Source of the DNA: Streptomyces roseofulvus
GTDB lineage: Bacteria > Actinomycetota > Actinomycetes > Streptomycetales > Streptomycetaceae
Direction of reading: 5' to 3'
Assembly (NCBI RefSeq): GCF_039534915.1
Contig: NZ_BAAAWE010000001.1
Coordinates: 4,402,001 to 4,466,000 of the forward strand
DNA: 64,000 nucleotides
The notes beneath the pieces are model-generated. The model searched no databases and was not told the origin of the DNA. It saw only the letters and a list, made by a program, of their open reading frames with translations. The position numbers and the translations under genes are program-made. Shown here one piece after another: positions 34,080 through 42,085 of this stretch (position 1 is its first letter; every line of letters begins with the position of its first letter).

Positions 34080-34918
34080 GCGGGGGCTCCTTCGGGGTGG
34101 CGGAGGTGGGCGAGGAGGAGTTCCTCCAGGGACGGTTCCGAGGTCTCCCAGGGGCCTTCGACCGGGCCCTCGTGGCGGACCAGCGCGGTGAGCTGACGGC
34201 CCGTCGTGCGGGTGTCGACGACGGTGTGCGGGGCGAGGTCGCCGACCGGGCCGCGCAGCAGGGTGTGCGCGGCGAGCAGGTCGTCGACGGCGCCGTCGAG
34301 GCGGATCCGGCCGCCGGAGAGCAGCAGCAGGTGGTCGCAGGAGCCCTCCAGTTCGGTGAGGATGTGCGACGACATGACGACCGTGGTGCCGCGTTCGGCG
34401 GCGTCGGCCATGAGCAGGCCCATGAGCTGGTGGCGGGCGAGCGGGTCGAGGTCGGCCATCGGCTCGTCCAGGAGCAGGAGTTCCGCGCGCTTGCCGAGGG
34501 CGAGCGCGAGGGCGACGCGGGTGCGCTGGCCGCCGGAGAGGTGGTGGACGAGGGTGTCGGAGGAGAAGCCGCCGCCCTCGACGGCCCGGAGCGCGGCGGC
34601 GTCGTCCCAGCGGCCGGGGTTGAGCTCGCGGCCCATCCGGAGCGTGTCGGCGACGGTGAGCCGGGGGTGCAGCGGCTTGCCCTGGGCGACGTAGGCGAGG
34701 TCCTCGCGGGCGGGGGCCGTGAGGGTGCCCTCGGTGGGGTGGAGCAGGCCGGCGGCGAGGGCGAGGAGGGTGGACTTGCCGGCGCCGTTGGGGCCGACGA
34801 GCGCGCAGACGCGGCCGGCGGGGAGGGCGAAGTCGCACTCCCGGACGGCCCAACCGCCCCTCCGGCCCCCGTACTTCTTGCCCAGGAGCTCCGCTCCCAG
34901 GACCGTGTTGCTGGTCAC
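34076..34918 (-). CDS. ABC ATPase of the GntR-linked exporter
   Basis: A 280-aa ATPase with Walker A GPNGAGKST, signature LSGGQRTRVALALAL, Walker B LLLLDEPMADLDP and switch MSSHILTELEGSCD. The start is GTG at 34918, which overlaps the stop of the GntR gene (GTGA). The C-terminal extension of about 70 residues ends in EPSLEELLLAHLRHPEG. It pairs with the permease just downstream. Confidence 0.92.
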   Translation of the reverse strand: MTSNTVLGAELLGKKYGGRRGGWAVRECDFALPAGRVCALVGPNGAGKSTLLALAAGLLHPTEGTLTAPAREDLAYVAQGKPLHPRLTVADTLRMGRELNPGRWDDAAALRAVEGGGFSSDTLVHHLSGGQRTRVALALALGKRAELLLLDEPMADLDPLARHQLMGLLMADAAERGTTVVMSSHILTELEGSCDHLLLLSGGRIRLDGAVDDLLAAHTLLRGPVGDLAPHTVVDTRTTGRQLTALVRHEGPVEGPWETSEPSLEELLLAHLRHPEGAPA

Positions 34919-35304
34919 GTGTCCTCGTCCCCCTCGAAGTGCTGTGTCAGTACGGCGGTGAAGAGCGCCGCCATGTCCTCGCGGTCCAGCCCCGCGGCGC
35001 GGGCCCGGCGGGCCCAGGCGTCGAGCTCGCCCCGGAGGGGGGAGTCGGCGGGGGAGGTGGTCCCGAGCGTGGCGCGGACGAAGGTGCCGAGGCCGCGGCG
35101 GGCCTCGACGAGGCCCTCGCGTTCGAGTTCGCGGTACGCCTTGAGGACCGTGTTCGGGTTGATGGCCGTCGCCTCGACGACCTCGCGTGCGGTGGGCAGT
35201 CGGTCGCCCGGCTCCAGGAGGCCCATGCGGAGGGCCTGTTTCGTCTGCTGCACGATCTGGAGGTAGGTGGCGACGCCGCTGCGCCGGTCGATGCGGTACT
35301 CCAC
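34915..35304 (-). CDS. YtrA-subfamily GntR repressor
   Basis: A 129-aa regulator. The N-terminal GntR winged helix is complete (DRRSGVATYLQIVQQTKQAL, DRLPTAREVVEAT, NPNTVLKAYRELEREGLVE). A short C-terminal dimerisation tail of about 45 residues is the mark of the YtrA subfamily. The start chosen is GTG at 35304 after GGAAGG; longer starts run into the inverted repeat. It is the first gene of the operon and should repress it through the perfect palindrome at 35311-35356. Confidence 0.9.
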   Translation of the reverse strand: MEYRIDRRSGVATYLQIVQQTKQALRMGLLEPGDRLPTAREVVEATAINPNTVLKAYRELEREGLVEARRGLGTFVRATLGTTSPADSPLRGELDAWARRARAAGLDREDMAALFTAVLTQHFEGDEDT

Positions 35305-35310
35305 CACGCC

Positions 35311-35356
35311 CTTCCACCACCCTTTCACTAATCAAGTAGTGAAAGGGTGGTGGAAG
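35311..35356. promoter_or_regulatory. perfect 20-bp inverted repeat, GntR operator candidate
   Basis: Two exactly complementary 20-base arms (35311-35330 and 35337-35356) with the 6-base centre ATCAAG. The core is TTTCACTA-ATCAAG-TAGTGAAA. It lies directly upstream of the GntR start and reaches into its ribosome-binding region. It is probably the autoregulatory operator. As RNA, the same sequence would form a strong hairpin around the leader. Confidence 0.85.
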
Positions 35357-35385
35357 AAAGGGGGCGGTGTCAACCGCCCCCTTTT
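35357..35385 (-). terminator. mshD terminator
   Basis: A perfect 12-bp stem AAAGGGGGCGGT / ACCGCCCCCTTT with loop GTCA, flanked by A and T runs on both strands. It ends 11 bases past the mshD stop codon and insulates mshD from the GntR operator right next to it. Confidence 0.88.
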
Positions 35386-35395
35386 CCCGGAAGGG

Positions 35396-36325
35396 TCAGG
35401 ACTCCGAGCGGTACATCAGATCCACCTCGTGGGTCCGGAAGCCGAGCCCCTCGTAGACCCGCACCGCCGCCGTGTTGTCGGCGTCGACGTAGAGCATCGC
35501 CGTCGGCAGCCCCTCCGCCGCCAGGTGCCGCAGGCCCGTCGCCGTGAGCGCCTTCCCGAGGCCGCCGCCCTGGGCCTCCGGCAGGATCCCGACCACGTAC
35601 ACCTCGCCGAGGCGCTCCTCGGCGTGGACCTTCGTCCAGTGGAAGCCGACCAGCTCGCCGTCCCTCTCGGCGAGGAAGAAGCCCTTCGGGTCGAACCACG
35701 GCTCGGCGATCCGGTCGTCCAGGTCGCGCTGGGTCAGCGAGCCCTGCTCCGGGTGGTGGGCGAAGGCGGCGGCGTTGACCGCGAGCCACGCCGCGTCGTC
35801 CTGGCCGGGGACGAAGGTGCGGATCGTGACGCCCTCGGGGAGCGCCGGCTCCGGGATGTCCAGGGGCGCCAGCGGGCGGCGCAGCTGGCGCAGTTCGCGG
35901 AAGAGGGTGAGGCCGAGCACCTGGGCGAGGTGGCGGGCGGACGGCTTGCCGCCGTGCGCCCAGACCCGCAGCCGCTTGCCGGAGGCGGTGAGCAGGGCGG
36001 TGCCGAGGGCGCGGCCGTGACCGCGGCCGCGCTGGTCGGGGTGGATGACGAGCTCGGCGGCGGGCGCCTCGACCGGGTCGGTCTCCTCCAGCTGGGCGTA
36101 GCCGTGGAGGCGGGGGCCGACGGTGAGGAGGAAGTGGCGCACTCCCTCGCGGCGGCCGTGGCGGAGGTAGAGGCGGCCCTGCTCGGACACCGCGTGCACG
36201 CCGTCGGAGCGGTCCGCGGCCGTGAGCAGGTCCATGACCTCCTGGACCTGCTCGGGGGTGAGCTCGTCGTACGTCTGGATCTGCCGTCCCGGTTCGAGGG
36301 CGGGCGCCGCGTCGGAGGAAGTCAT
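35396..36325 (-). CDS. mshD: mycothiol synthase
   Basis: A 309-aa protein of two fused GNAT domains (about 1-145 and 150-305). It matches mycothiol synthase, which acetylates Cys-GlcN-Ins in the last step of mycothiol synthesis. Visible motifs are AELVIHPDQRGRGHGRALGTALL in the first half and GEVYVVGILPEAQGGGLGKALT in the second, with AMLYVDADNTAAVRVYEGLGF at the end. Mycothiol is the main thiol of actinomycetes, fitting the organism. From memory it corresponds to SCO4151. Confidence 0.93.
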   Translation of the reverse strand: MTSSDAAPALEPGRQIQTYDELTPEQVQEVMDLLTAADRSDGVHAVSEQGRLYLRHGRREGVRHFLLTVGPRLHGYAQLEETDPVEAPAAELVIHPDQRGRGHGRALGTALLTASGKRLRVWAHGGKPSARHLAQVLGLTLFRELRQLRRPLAPLDIPEPALPEGVTIRTFVPGQDDAAWLAVNAAAFAHHPEQGSLTQRDLDDRIAEPWFDPKGFFLAERDGELVGFHWTKVHAEERLGEVYVVGILPEAQGGGLGKALTATGLRHLAAEGLPTAMLYVDADNTAAVRVYEGLGFRTHEVDLMYRSES

Positions 36326-36487
36326 GGCTCCGAGCCTACGGCGAACACTCCGTCAGCCGGAGGCAACTGTCTTGTAACCAGCTACCCCCTGTTGCGCTAC
36401 GCGCGTTGACTCTAGGCTGCGTCCGCAGGACGGGGGAACGATCAAAGCCGCGTATCGGGGCAAGGGGTAAAGGGGATCACGGGAGAG

Positions 36488-38296
36488 ATGGCAGTGAACG
36501 GCAGGAAGAGCAAGACCAAGCGGCGGATTCTGGCCGCCGGTGCGGGGCTGGCGACGGTCGGGGCGCTCGTCGCCGCGATGCCGGCCGGTGCCTCGGAGGA
36601 CGCGGCCGAGGCCGCCGCGGGCGGGACGAACGGCAAGGGCTGGGGCCGGATGGTCGACGTCCAGCTGCTGTCCTTCAACGACCTGCACGGCAACCTGGAG
36701 CCGCCGACCGGGTCCTCGGGCCGGCTCACCCGCGTGAAGGAGGACGGGTCGACCGAGACCATCAACGGCGTCGGCGGCGCCGAGTACCTGGCCACGCACC
36801 TGGAGCAGGCCCGCGCGGGTCACCGTTACTCCATCACGGCCGCCGCCGGCGACATGATCGGCGCCTCTCCGCTGGTCTCGGGTCTCTTCCACGACGAGCC
36901 GACCATCGAGGCGCTCAACGAGATGAAGCTCGACGTGAGCTCGGTGGGCAACCACGAGTTCGACGAGGGCGCGCGCGAGCTGAGCCGCATACAGAACGGC
37001 GGCTGCCACCCGACCGAGGGGTGTTTCGAGGAGGGCAAGACCTTCGAGGGGGCGAACTTCCCCTACCTCGCGGCCAACGTGACGGACGAGAAGAGCGGCA
37101 AGCCGCTGCTCGACCCGTACTTCATCTGGGAGAAGGACGGCGTCCGGATCGGCTTCATCGGCGTCACGCTCGAGGGCACGGCGAACATCGTCTCGGCCGA
37201 GGGCATCAAGGGCCTGAAGTTCGGCGACGAGGTCGAGACGATCAACAAGTACGCCAAGGTGCTGGAGCGCAAGGGCGTGAAGTCGATCGTCGCCCTGCTC
37301 CACGAGGGCGGCATGCCCGCCTCGGGCGCGTACAACTACGACTGCGACACCCCGGGCGCCGGCGCCGGCATCTCCGGTCCGATCGTCGACATCGCCAAGA
37401 ACGTCACCCCGCAGGTCGACGCCCTGGTCACCGGTCACACGCACCAGGCGTACGCGTGCACCATCCCGGACCCGGCGGGCAAGCCGCGCACGGTGACCTC
37501 GGCGGCCTCCTTCGGCCGGCTGTACACCGACACGACGCTCACCTACGACCGGCGCTCGAAGGACATCGTCCGCACCGCCGTCGCCTCCGCCAACCACGTC
37601 GTCACCCGGGACGTGGAGCCGCACGGGGCGATCGGCGACCTGATCAAGCGCTGGAAGGCGCTGGCCGAGCCGATCGCGAACCGTCCCGTCGGCCACATCG
37701 GCGAGAGCATCGAGAACCCCACCGACGTCTACGAGAAGCCGCTGGGCAACCTCATCGCCGACGCGCAGCTGGCGGGCCTGTCCCCGGCCGACAAGGGCGG
37801 TGCGCAGCTCGCGCTGATGAACCCGGGCGGCGTCCGTGCGCCGCTGACCCTGGGGGACGGCGTGGTGACCTACGGCGAGGCGTACACCGTCCAGCCGTTC
37901 ACCAACATGATGACCGTGGTCGACCTGACCGGTGCCCAGCTCGTCACCGCGCTCCAGCAGCAGGTCAGCGGCGCCAACCTGGCCTCCCCGAAGATCCTCC
38001 AGGTGTCGAAGGGCTTCACCTACACCCTGGACATGACCAAGACGGGCGCGGACCGGATCGTGGTCGACTCGGTGCGGCTGAACGGTGAGCCGATCGACCC
38101 GGCGAAGAGCTACCGGGTCGCGATGAACGAGTTCCTCACGGGCGGCGGCGACGGCTTCCCGGTCCTGGCCACCGGTACGAACAAGCTGGTCGGCGCCTCG
38201 GACCTGGACGTCTTCATCGCCTACCTGACGGCCAACTCCTCGGCCGCCGAGCCGCTGCGGGCCCCGGCGACCGGCCGCATCACGATCGTCAAGTAG
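36488..38296 (+). CDS. secreted 5'-nucleotidase / metallophosphoesterase
   Basis: A 602-aa secreted enzyme. The signal peptide is basic (NGRKSKTKRR) and ends near residue 36 (PAGA-SE). An N-terminal metallophosphatase domain has FNDLHGNLE, AAAGDMIGASP, VGNHEFDEG and VTGHTHQAYAC as metal ligands. A C-terminal substrate domain has NPGGVRAPL, VQPFTNMMTVVDLTG and NEFLTGGGDGF. It should release phosphate from nucleotides outside the cell. I saw no clear PHO box in its upstream region, although phosphate control would be expected. Confidence 0.94.
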   Translation: MAVNGRKSKTKRRILAAGAGLATVGALVAAMPAGASEDAAEAAAGGTNGKGWGRMVDVQLLSFNDLHGNLEPPTGSSGRLTRVKEDGSTETINGVGGAEYLATHLEQARAGHRYSITAAAGDMIGASPLVSGLFHDEPTIEALNEMKLDVSSVGNHEFDEGARELSRIQNGGCHPTEGCFEEGKTFEGANFPYLAANVTDEKSGKPLLDPYFIWEKDGVRIGFIGVTLEGTANIVSAEGIKGLKFGDEVETINKYAKVLERKGVKSIVALLHEGGMPASGAYNYDCDTPGAGAGISGPIVDIAKNVTPQVDALVTGHTHQAYACTIPDPAGKPRTVTSAASFGRLYTDTTLTYDRRSKDIVRTAVASANHVVTRDVEPHGAIGDLIKRWKALAEPIANRPVGHIGESIENPTDVYEKPLGNLIADAQLAGLSPADKGGAQLALMNPGGVRAPLTLGDGVVTYGEAYTVQPFTNMMTVVDLTGAQLVTALQQQVSGANLASPKILQVSKGFTYTLDMTKTGADRIVVDSVRLNGEPIDPAKSYRVAMNEFLTGGGDGFPVLATGTNKLVGASDLDVFIAYLTANSSAAEPLRAPATGRITIVK

Positions 38297-38319
38297 TCCT
38301 CGGCACTCGCCGACTCCTC

Positions 38320-38368
38320 GAAGAGGGGGCCGTGCTCCGCCCGACCGGCGGAGGGCGGCCCCCTCTTC
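38320..38368. terminator. nucleotidase terminator hairpin
   Basis: A perfect 12-bp stem GAAGAGGGGGCC / GGCCCCCTCTTC around a GC-rich inner part that also pairs (CCGCC / GGCGG). It begins 24 bases past the nucleotidase stop codon. Confidence 0.82.
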
Positions 38369-38436
38369 CGCGTCCTGGCGCCACCTGCTTCCGCACCCTG
38401 GCGCGGCTTGACGCGGACCTGTCATCATCCGGTCCC

Positions 38437-39297
38437 ATGGAGCGACGACGCTTTCTCACCGGGGCCCTCGGGGCCGGAGCCGTCCTGCTGGCCGGGGCGC
38501 CCCCGGCGCGGGCCGCGGCCGTGGACACGCGCGCGTGGATGGCGGCGCACGGGGACGGGACCGCGCTCGCGCGGCTCACCATCCCCGGCACGCACGACTC
38601 GGGGGCGCGCTTCGGCGGGTGGTGGGCGCAGTGCCAGGACACCACCATCGCCCAGCAGCTCGACAGCGGGGTGCGCTTCCTCGACGTGCGGTGCCGCGTC
38701 ACCGGCGGCTCCTTCGCCATCCACCACGGTGCCGCCTACCAGAACATGATGTTCGGCGACGTGCTCGTCGCGTGCCGGGACTTCCTCGCCGCGCACCCCT
38801 CCGAGACCGTGCTCATGCGGGTCAAGCAGGAGTACTCGACGGAGTCCGACGCCACCTTCCGGGCCGTCTTCGACGACTACCTCGACCGGCGCGGCTGGCG
38901 CCCCCTCTTCCGGATCGGCGACGGGCTGCCGCTCCTCGGCGAGGCACGGGGGCGGGTCGTCCTGCTCGCCGACAACGGCGGACTGCCCGGGATACGGTGG
39001 GCCGACTCCCGGTACTTCGCCGTCCAGGACGACTGGAACGCGCTCCCCGACGCCAAGTACCCCAAGATCGAGGCCCACTTCCGGGCCGCGGTCGAACGCC
39101 CCGGACCGCTGTACGTGAACTTCGTCAGCACCTCCGCCGGGCTGCCGCCCCGCTGGAACTCCGACAACCTCAACCCGCGCGTCCACACCTGGCTGGACGG
39201 CTCGTGGGCGGCCGGCCGCACCGGCCTCGGCATCGTCCCCCTGGACTTCCCCGCCACCCGCGCCGGGCTGGTGGAGGCGCTGCTGCGGCACAACTGA
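38437..39297 (+). CDS. secreted phosphatidylinositol-specific phospholipase C-like protein
   Basis: A 286-aa secreted enzyme of the PI-PLC X-domain family. The N-terminus MERRRFLTGALGAGAVLLAG is a twin-arginine signal, cut near ARAAA. Catalytic histidines fit IPGTHDSGA and FAIHHGAAYQ; VRFLDVRCRV and TVLMRVKQEYS follow in the usual order. It should cleave phosphatidylinositol or related lipids. The start is ATG at 38437; upstream in-frame sequence overlaps the terminator. Confidence 0.9.
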   Translation: MERRRFLTGALGAGAVLLAGAPPARAAAVDTRAWMAAHGDGTALARLTIPGTHDSGARFGGWWAQCQDTTIAQQLDSGVRFLDVRCRVTGGSFAIHHGAAYQNMMFGDVLVACRDFLAAHPSETVLMRVKQEYSTESDATFRAVFDDYLDRRGWRPLFRIGDGLPLLGEARGRVVLLADNGGLPGIRWADSRYFAVQDDWNALPDAKYPKIEAHFRAAVERPGPLYVNFVSTSAGLPPRWNSDNLNPRVHTWLDGSWAAGRTGLGIVPLDFPATRAGLVEALLRHN

Positions 39298-39350
39298 CCC
39301 TGGGCCGAAATCGCCGGCGCGGTCCCCCCCGCCCGTACGACGATGCCCGC

Positions 39351-39926
39351 ATGGAGACCAGCGACAGCGACACGGACGTGCGGCGGTGGACCGCCTCCAC
39401 CGTCCACACCGACATGTGGGCCGACCCCGGCGAGGACCCGCGCGAGGACGGCGGCGCGGCCGTGGTCGACGAGCGCGGGGCCCTCCTCGACGCCCTGCGC
39501 CACTTCCGGCTCACCCTGGAGCTGAAGTGCGAGGGCCTGGACGCCGCGCAGCTCGCCCGCCGCTCCGTGCCGCCCTCCACCATGTCCCTCCTCGGCCTGA
39601 TCCGGCACATGGCCGAGGACGAGCGCCACTTCCGCCGCCTCGCCGGCGAGGACTCGCCCCGGATCTACCGCACCCCGGACGACCGCGAGGCCGACTGGAC
39701 CGGCGCGGTCGCCGACCCGGACGTCGTCGCCGAGGCCCGGCGCCGCTGGAAGGAGGAGGCGGCGGCCACCGACGCGTACCTCGCCGCCGCCCCCGACCTC
39801 GGCGCCCCGACCCCCGACGGCGGGCAGCTGCGCGAGCTCCTCACCATGCAGATCACCGAGTACGCCCGCCACTGCGGCCACGCCGACCTCCTCCGCGAGC
39901 GCGTCGACGGCCGGGTGGGGCAGTAG
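39351..39926 (+). CDS. DinB-like (DUF664) protein
   Basis: A 191-aa protein of the DinB/DUF664 four-helix family. Features are LRHFRLTLELKCEGLDAAQLARRSVPPSTMSLLGLIRHMAEDERHFFR-like sequence and EYARHCGHADLLRERVDG. The histidines at RHMAEDERHF and RHCGHADLL are the putative metal ligands. Members include mycothiol-dependent enzymes; with mshD 3 kb away, a thiol-transfer role is possible but not shown. It starts at ATG, 53 bases after the phospholipase gene. Confidence 0.85.
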   Translation: METSDSDTDVRRWTASTVHTDMWADPGEDPREDGGAAVVDERGALLDALRHFRLTLELKCEGLDAAQLARRSVPPSTMSLLGLIRHMAEDERHFRRLAGEDSPRIYRTPDDREADWTGAVADPDVVAEARRRWKEEAAATDAYLAAAPDLGAPTPDGGQLRELLTMQITEYARHCGHADLLRERVDGRVGQ

Positions 39927-39930
39927 TCGG

Positions 39931-41334
39931 TCACGCCGTGACCTCCGGCGGCGGCGTCGGCGCGCCCGGGAGGCGGAGGGTCACCACCGTGCCGCCGCCC
40001 TCCGCCGGGGAGAGGCTCACCGAGCCGCCCGTCTGCTTCATCGTGCGGGCCACGATCGACAGGCCCAGGCCCGAGCCGGGCAGGCTGCGCGCCGACGGCG
40101 AGCGCCAGAAGCGGTCGAAGACGTGCGGGAGTTCGTCCGGGGCGATGCCCGGGCCGTGGTCGCGGACCGTCAGCTCGCCCCGCATCAGCGTCACCTCGAC
40201 CGTGCCGCGCGGCGGCGAGAACTTCACCGCGTTGTCCAGGACGTTGACCAGGGCGCGCTCCAGGGCGGCCGGTTCGGCCCGGACGTACCAGGGCGCCAGG
40301 TCGGTGGCGAAGCTCAGCTCCGGGCCGCGCAGCCGCGCCCGGTCGAGCGCCGAGCGCAGCACCGTGTGGAGCGCGACGACCTCCAGCGGACCGGGCCGCA
40401 CCGCGTCCGGCCGGGCCAGCTCCTGGAGGTCGCCGATCAGCGCCGCCAGCTCCGTCATCTGCGCCTTCACCGAGGCCATCAGCGCCCGCCGGTCCTCCGC
40501 CGGGATCGCCCGGCCGGTCTCCTCGCTGCGGGCCAGCAGCTCGATGTTGGTGCGCAGCGAGGTCAGCGGGGTGCGCAGCTCGTGCCCCGCGTCCGCGATC
40601 AGCCGCGCCTGCCGGTCCCGCGAGGTCGCGAGCGCCGCCGTCATCTGGTTGAAGGCGCGCGACAGGCGGGCGATCTCGTCCTCGCCCTCGGCGGGGATCC
40701 GTACCGTCAGGTCCTCCGTCGCGGCCACGTGCTCCACCGCCCCGGTCAGCCGGTGCACCGGCTCGAGGCCGGTCCTGGCCACCCACAGGCCGGCCGCGCC
40801 CGCGCCGACCACCCCGATGCCGGAGACGACGAGCAGCACCCAGCCCAGGGTGGAGAGGGAGTTGTCGATCTCGGCGAGCGGGCGGGCGACGGAGACCGCG
40901 AGGCCGGGCTGCCTCGGCTGCGGGTAGGTGTAGACGCGCATCTCGCGCCCGTCGGCGTCCTTCGCCGTGTGCAGGAGGTACGCGAGCGTGCCCCGGGCCA
41001 CCGCCAGGTCGCCCTCCCCGGCCGGGATCGCCGCCTCGCCGGAGGTGCAGACGCCGCCGGCCGCGTCGATGATCTGGACGGTGAAGCCGGCGGCCGGCGG
41101 CGGTTCCTGGTCCGCCTGGCACAGCCGGATCAGGTTCTGCACCGCCAGCGGGTCGAGCCGGGTGTTGCGCAGCGCCGCGTCCATCTCGCTCTCCAGCTGC
41201 GCCCGGGTCACGAACCAGCAGGCCGCGGAGACGGCGGCGACCGCGACGGCCACCGCGAAGGCGGTCAGCAGCGCGAGGCGGGAGCGCAGCGGCCGGGACC
41301 GGAACCAGGCCAGGGGGGTGCGGGGCCGCGTCAT
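39931..41334 (-). CDS. MprB-like sensor histidine kinase
   Basis: A 467-aa kinase. It has a membrane helix (about 20-42), an extracellular domain of about 100 residues with two cysteines (LCQADQ and GVCTSG), a second helix (about 160-185), HAMP, HisKA with DAGHELRTPLTSLRTN and HATPase with NVLDNAVKFS, DHGPGIAP and GSGLGLSIV. The start ATG overlaps the regulator stop by four bases. Its stop lies four bases from the convergent DinB-like gene. It should sense envelope stress together with the protease beside it. Confidence 0.94.
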   Translation of the reverse strand: MTRPRTPLAWFRSRPLRSRLALLTAFAVAVAVAAVSAACWFVTRAQLESEMDAALRNTRLDPLAVQNLIRLCQADQEPPPAAGFTVQIIDAAGGVCTSGEAAIPAGEGDLAVARGTLAYLLHTAKDADGREMRVYTYPQPRQPGLAVSVARPLAEIDNSLSTLGWVLLVVSGIGVVGAGAAGLWVARTGLEPVHRLTGAVEHVAATEDLTVRIPAEGEDEIARLSRAFNQMTAALATSRDRQARLIADAGHELRTPLTSLRTNIELLARSEETGRAIPAEDRRALMASVKAQMTELAALIGDLQELARPDAVRPGPLEVVALHTVLRSALDRARLRGPELSFATDLAPWYVRAEPAALERALVNVLDNAVKFSPPRGTVEVTLMRGELTVRDHGPGIAPDELPHVFDRFWRSPSARSLPGSGLGLSIVARTMKQTGGSVSLSPAEGGGTVVTLRLPGAPTPPPEVTA

Positions 41335-42065
41335 TCGGTCCCGCCTCCGCCGCGCAGCACGTAGCCGACCCCGCGCACGGTGTGGACGAGGCGCGGCTCG
41401 CCGCCCGCCTCCGTCTTGCGCCGCAGGTACATCACGTACACGTCCAGCGAGTTCGAGCTCGGCTCGAAGTCGAAGCCCCACACGGCCTTGAGGATCTGCT
41501 CGCGGGTGAGGACCTGGCGGGGGTGCGCCAGGAACATCTCCAGGAGCGTGAACTCGGTGCGGGTCAGTTCCACGGGCCGCCCGGCGCGGGTGACCTCGCG
41601 GGTCGCCAGGTCCATCCGCAGGTCCTCGAAGGCGAGCACGTCGGACGGTTCGGCGGCGGAGGCCGACGGGACGGCGTACGAGCTGCGGCGCAGCAGGGCG
41701 CGGATGCGGGCGAAGAGCTCGTCGAGCTCGAAGGGCTTCACCAGGTAGTCGTCGGCGCCCGCGTCGAGGCCGGTGACCCGGTCGCCGACGGTGTCGCGGG
41801 CGGTCAGCATGAGGATGGGCACGGTCGAGCCGGCGGCCCGGATCCGGCGGGCCGCCGTGAGCCCGTCCATGCGGGGCATCTGCACGTCGAGGACGACGAG
41901 GTCGGGGGCGTACGCCTCCATGGCGGCGAGCGCGTCGACCCCGTCGACGGCCTCCCGGGTCGCGTACCCCTCGAAGGCGAGGGAGCGCCGCAGGGCCTCC
42001 CGCACGGCGGGTTCGTCGTCGACGATGAGGATGCGTTCGGTTGCGTTCGGCTGCCCGCTGCTCAT
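41331..42065 (-). CDS. MprA-like OmpR-family response regulator
   Basis: A 244-aa response regulator. The receiver has ILIVDDEPAVREAL, the phospho-Asp in LVVLDVQMPRMDG and the Lys in DDYLVKPFE. A linker and an OmpR winged helix follow (ELTRTEFTLLEMFLAHPRQVLTREQILKAVWG, then VYVMYLRRKTE). It is followed by its kinase with a four-base overlap and preceded by the HtrA-type protease gene, the same order as mprAB with pepD in mycobacteria. From memory the pair resembles SCO4156/SCO4155. Confidence 0.95.
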   Translation of the reverse strand: MSSGQPNATERILIVDDEPAVREALRRSLAFEGYATREAVDGVDALAAMEAYAPDLVVLDVQMPRMDGLTAARRIRAAGSTVPILMLTARDTVGDRVTGLDAGADDYLVKPFELDELFARIRALLRRSSYAVPSASAAEPSDVLAFEDLRMDLATREVTRAGRPVELTRTEFTLLEMFLAHPRQVLTREQILKAVWGFDFEPSSNSLDVYVMYLRRKTEAGGEPRLVHTVRGVGYVLRGGGGTE

Positions 42066-42085
42066 GGGGTCAGCGTCCCATGCGT

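Noticed and set aside
36326..36487. Possible PHO box before the secreted 5'-nucleotidase
   Set aside because: CGAACACTCCG resembles half a box on the minus strand, but no second in-phase unit is present.
36353..38428. A 691-codon open frame on the minus strand across the 5'-nucleotidase gene
   Set aside because: It is the antisense shadow of a clear metallophosphoesterase; its translation is rich in Arg, Gly and Val with no domain pattern.
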